Part shown: piece after piece, positions 62,234-64,000 of the stretch
Numbering within the stretch: position 1 is the stretch's first letter
How the letters are laid out: each line of letters starts with the position of its first letter
Assembly (NCBI RefSeq): GCF_030866785.1
Contig: NZ_CP133018.1
Span: forward strand, 2,046,001 to 2,110,000
Source of the DNA: Agromyces protaetiae
GTDB taxonomy: Bacteria; Actinomycetota; Actinomycetes; Actinomycetales; Microbacteriaceae
Length of the DNA stretch: 64,000 bases
Reading direction: 5' to 3'
Notes under the pieces: generated by a model
What the model saw: only the letters and a program-made list of their open reading frames with translations
Database searches by the model: none
What the model was told of the DNA's origin: nothing
Program-made: the position numbers and the translations under genes

Positions 62234-63157
62234 TCAGCGGACGGGCCAAAGGCCCGACGTGGTGAACTCGGGCTCGCCGTTCGCGCGGCGCCAGGACTGG
62301 TAGCTCTCGGCCTGGTCGCGGCACCAGCCGACCTGGCGGGCGTGCAGGTCGGCGATCGCGGCCGACGCGACCTCGGGGAACGCCCGCACGATCGCCTGCG
62401 CGACCCGCCCCGCGGCGACGGCGTCGGCACCGGCATCGTGCGCGTCGGTCAGCTCGACACCGTAGTGCGCGCACGCAGCCGTGAGCGTGCGCTTGCCACG
62501 CCGGTACCGGTCGACGGCCTTGTCGATCACGAGCGGATCGATCACCGGTCCGGGGCCCGGCAAAGGGTCGTGTCCGTAACGCTCGGCCTCGCGTGCGAGC
62601 ACGGACAGGTCATAGCTGGCGTTGTACGCGACGATCGGCAGGCCACGGCACGCGGCATCGTGGAGCGCCGCGATGATCTCCGCGACCGCCTGCGCTGCCG
62701 GGGCGCCCTCGGCACGCGCCCGCTCGGTCGTGACGCCGTGGATGAGCGACGCCGCCGTCGGGATCTCGACTCCGGGGTCGACGAGCCATTCGCGCCGCTC
62801 GAGGACCTCGCCGGACCGCCCGATGACGCCGACATGCGCGGTGACGATGCGGCAGGTATCGATGTCGATCCCGGTCGTCTCGAGGTCGAACACGGCGAGC
62901 CGGTCGGCCCAGTGCACATTGGCACCGGGCACATTGGCACCGGGCACATTGGCACCGGACGCATCGGCACCGGGCGCATTGGCACCGGACGCATCGGCGA
63001 CCAGCGCGAGCGGCCGGTCGAAGCCGGTCGGCACAGCGTCGGTCGGCACAGCGTCGGTCGGCACAGCGTCGGCGGGCACCGTGTCGGGACGCTCGGACGT
63101 TGCCGGCGCGAGCTCGGGCCAGTCGTCGTCGGACCAGAGGGCGGTGGACTCCTGCAT
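62234..63157 (-). CDS. DEDDh 3'-5' exonuclease (DNA polymerase III epsilon-like)
   Basis: 307 residues. The nuclease domain starts near residue 100: VFDLETTGID (Exo I), YNASYDLSVL (Exo II), and HDAGADAVAA (Exo III with His). The first 95 residues form an extension of repeated ADAVPT and GANVPGA units encoded by 15-bp repeats. TACAGT (63165-63170), 7 nt before the ATG at 63157, suggests a leaderless start. Proofreading-like or RNase T-like role. Confidence 0.9.
   Translation of the reverse strand: MQESTALWSDDDWPELAPATSERPDTVPADAVPTDAVPTDAVPTGFDRPLALVADASGANAPGADASGANVPGANVPGANVHWADRLAVFDLETTGIDIDTCRIVTAHVGVIGRSGEVLERREWLVDPGVEIPTAASLIHGVTTERARAEGAPAAQAVAEIIAALHDAACRGLPIVAYNASYDLSVLAREAERYGHDPLPGPGPVIDPLVIDKAVDRYRRGKRTLTAACAHYGVELTDAHDAGADAVAAGRVAQAIVRAFPEVASAAIADLHARQVGWCRDQAESYQSWRRANGEPEFTTSGLWPVR
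62918..63069 (-). repeat. 15-bp in-frame tandem repeats in the exonuclease N-terminus
   Basis: Two arrays: six or so units of the GGCACCGGGCACATT type (62918-63001) and three to four units of GGTCGGCACAGCGTC (about 63026-63084). They encode the variable N-terminal extension. Confidence 0.85.
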
Positions 63158-63240
63158 GCCCGCCACTGTATGAGGGGCCACCGTCACCGCGCGGCCAGGC
63201 ACGCCGGGAATGCGGAGGGCGCCACCGTAGACTTGACCCG

Positions 63241-64000
63241 ATGACCCGCAATCCGTACGCCGCCGATCTCGCGCGCATCCCGGTGCGCGCGCACCGCACG
63301 CAGGTGCTCGGCACCGAGACGGCGTGGTGGGAGTACGGCGACCCGGTCGACTCGGCCGCGCCGGTGCTGGTCCTCGTGCACGGCTTCCGCGGCGACCACC
63401 ACGGGCTCGAGCCGGTCGTGGCGAGCCTGCCGGGATTCCGTGTCGTGTCTCCCGACCTCCCGGGCTTCGGTGGCTCCGCCCCGCTCGCCGATCGCGCGCA
63501 CGACATCGACGGCTACGCCGCCTGGCTGGCTGCGTTCATCGCAGCGACCGGCATCTCCGCGCCGTACACACTGCTCGGCCACTCGTTCGGGTCGATCATC
63601 GCCTCCGCCGCGGTGGCTGCAGGTCTCCGGCCCGACCGGCTGGTCCTCGTGAACCCGATCGGCGCGCCCGCCCTGGAGGGTCCCCGGGGGCTCATGACCC
63701 GACTCGCGATCTTCTACTACTGGGCGAGCGCGAAGCTTCCGGCGCGCGCCGGGTTCGCGCTGCTCAAGAACCGGGCGATCGTGCGCGTCATGAGCATCAC
63801 GATGGCGAAGACCCGAGAGAAGGCGCTCCGACGGTTCATCCATGACCAGCACGACCGCTACTTCTCGGTGTTCGCCGACCGCGACACGCTGCTCGAGGCG
63901 TTCCGCGCCTCGGTGAGCCACGACGTGAGCGAGTACGCCGCCGGCATCCCCGTGCCGGCGCTGCTCGTCGCCGCCGATCGAGACGACATCACGCCGATCG
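63241..64000 (+). CDS. Alpha/beta hydrolase, partial (runs off the right edge)
   Basis: 253 residues visible, open to the window edge. Oxyanion region LVHGFRGDHHG, nucleophile elbow GHSFGS (Ser), then ADRDDITPI approaching the catalytic His. No signal peptide. Hydrolase of unknown substrate. TAGACT (63228-63233), 7 nt before the ATG, suggests a leaderless start. Confidence 0.9.
   Translation, partial: MTRNPYAADLARIPVRAHRTQVLGTETAWWEYGDPVDSAAPVLVLVHGFRGDHHGLEPVVASLPGFRVVSPDLPGFGGSAPLADRAHDIDGYAAWLAAFIAATGISAPYTLLGHSFGSIIASAAVAAGLRPDRLVLVNPIGAPALEGPRGLMTRLAIFYYWASAKLPARAGFALLKNRAIVRVMSITMAKTREKALRRFIHDQHDRYFSVFADRDTLLEAFRASVSHDVSEYAAGIPVPALLVAADRDDITPI

Overview
The window looks like chromosomal DNA of a high-GC Gram-positive actinobacterium, most likely a member of the Microbacteriaceae. 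Supporting signs are the very high GC with GC-rich third positions, GTG and ATG starts with dense ATGA/GTGA overlaps, many apparently leaderless genes with a TANNNT box 6-8 nt before the start codon, a 7Fe ferredoxin with a SoxR gene, a DUF222/HNH (13E12-type) protein, actinobacterial GlgC and GlgA/GlgM genes, and a palindromic TCGAAC-N4-GTTCGA LexA site. I saw no insertion sequence, prophage, CRISPR array, rRNA or tRNA.

Region 1-17,892 is one catabolic locus. A divergent minus-strand pair (Gfo/Idh/MocA oxidoreductase, SGNH hydrolase cut by the window edge) faces a plus-strand run: SDR, metallo-beta-lactamase fold hydrolase, SDR, DHDPS/N-acetylneuraminate lyase family enzyme and a BNR/sialidase-like protein. 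A second plus-strand operon follows: a five-gene Dpp-type ABC importer, a threonine-synthase-like PLP enzyme, an AstE/AspA-type deacylase, an IclR regulator, a class III aminotransferase, an M81 (MlrC-like) metallopeptidase and a RidA protein. Two promoter regions carry the same composite operator with identical internal spacing, and a third carries a perfect 9-bp-arm palindrome, so the locus is probably one regulon. Its substrate is not obvious.

Region 17,900-29,750 is mixed: aldo/keto reductase, UDG-like protein, a divergent VOC/TetR pair, a duplicated palindromic element, a SoxR-controlled ferredoxin and flavin reductase, a small gene under a LexA box, a gene-poor stretch, the DUF222/HNH gene, a 681-bp minisatellite, the methionine sulfoxide reductase pair msrA/msrB and a Na+/H+ antiporter.

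Region 29,750-46,710 holds three proteins sharing one C-terminal transglycosylase-like domain. Two of them have a similar, apparently structured leader RNA. Also here are a YihY/BrkB membrane protein, a deazaflavin-type oxidoreductase, LysR and EamA genes, DUF2277, a stand-alone LigD-type polymerase/primase domain, a small alarmone synthetase, a YchJ-type protein, a branched-chain 2-oxoacid dehydrogenase operon (E1-alpha, E1-beta, E2) with an Lrp regulator, and a GH3/NagZ lipoprotein.

Region 46,710-64,000 contains YceI, four paralogous small exported proteins of unknown function with leaderless promoters (interrupted by an AlkZ-like winged-helix gene), an ABC-F ATPase, a DUF3099/small protein/SURF1 operon, FabG, an MHS-type transporter, serB-glgC facing glgA, an ABC ATPase, rpmE2, a secreted RCC1-repeat protein, a DEDDh exonuclease and an alpha/beta hydrolase cut by the right edge. 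Many gene pairs are separated by strong hairpins, and several genes carry short in-frame tandem repeats.
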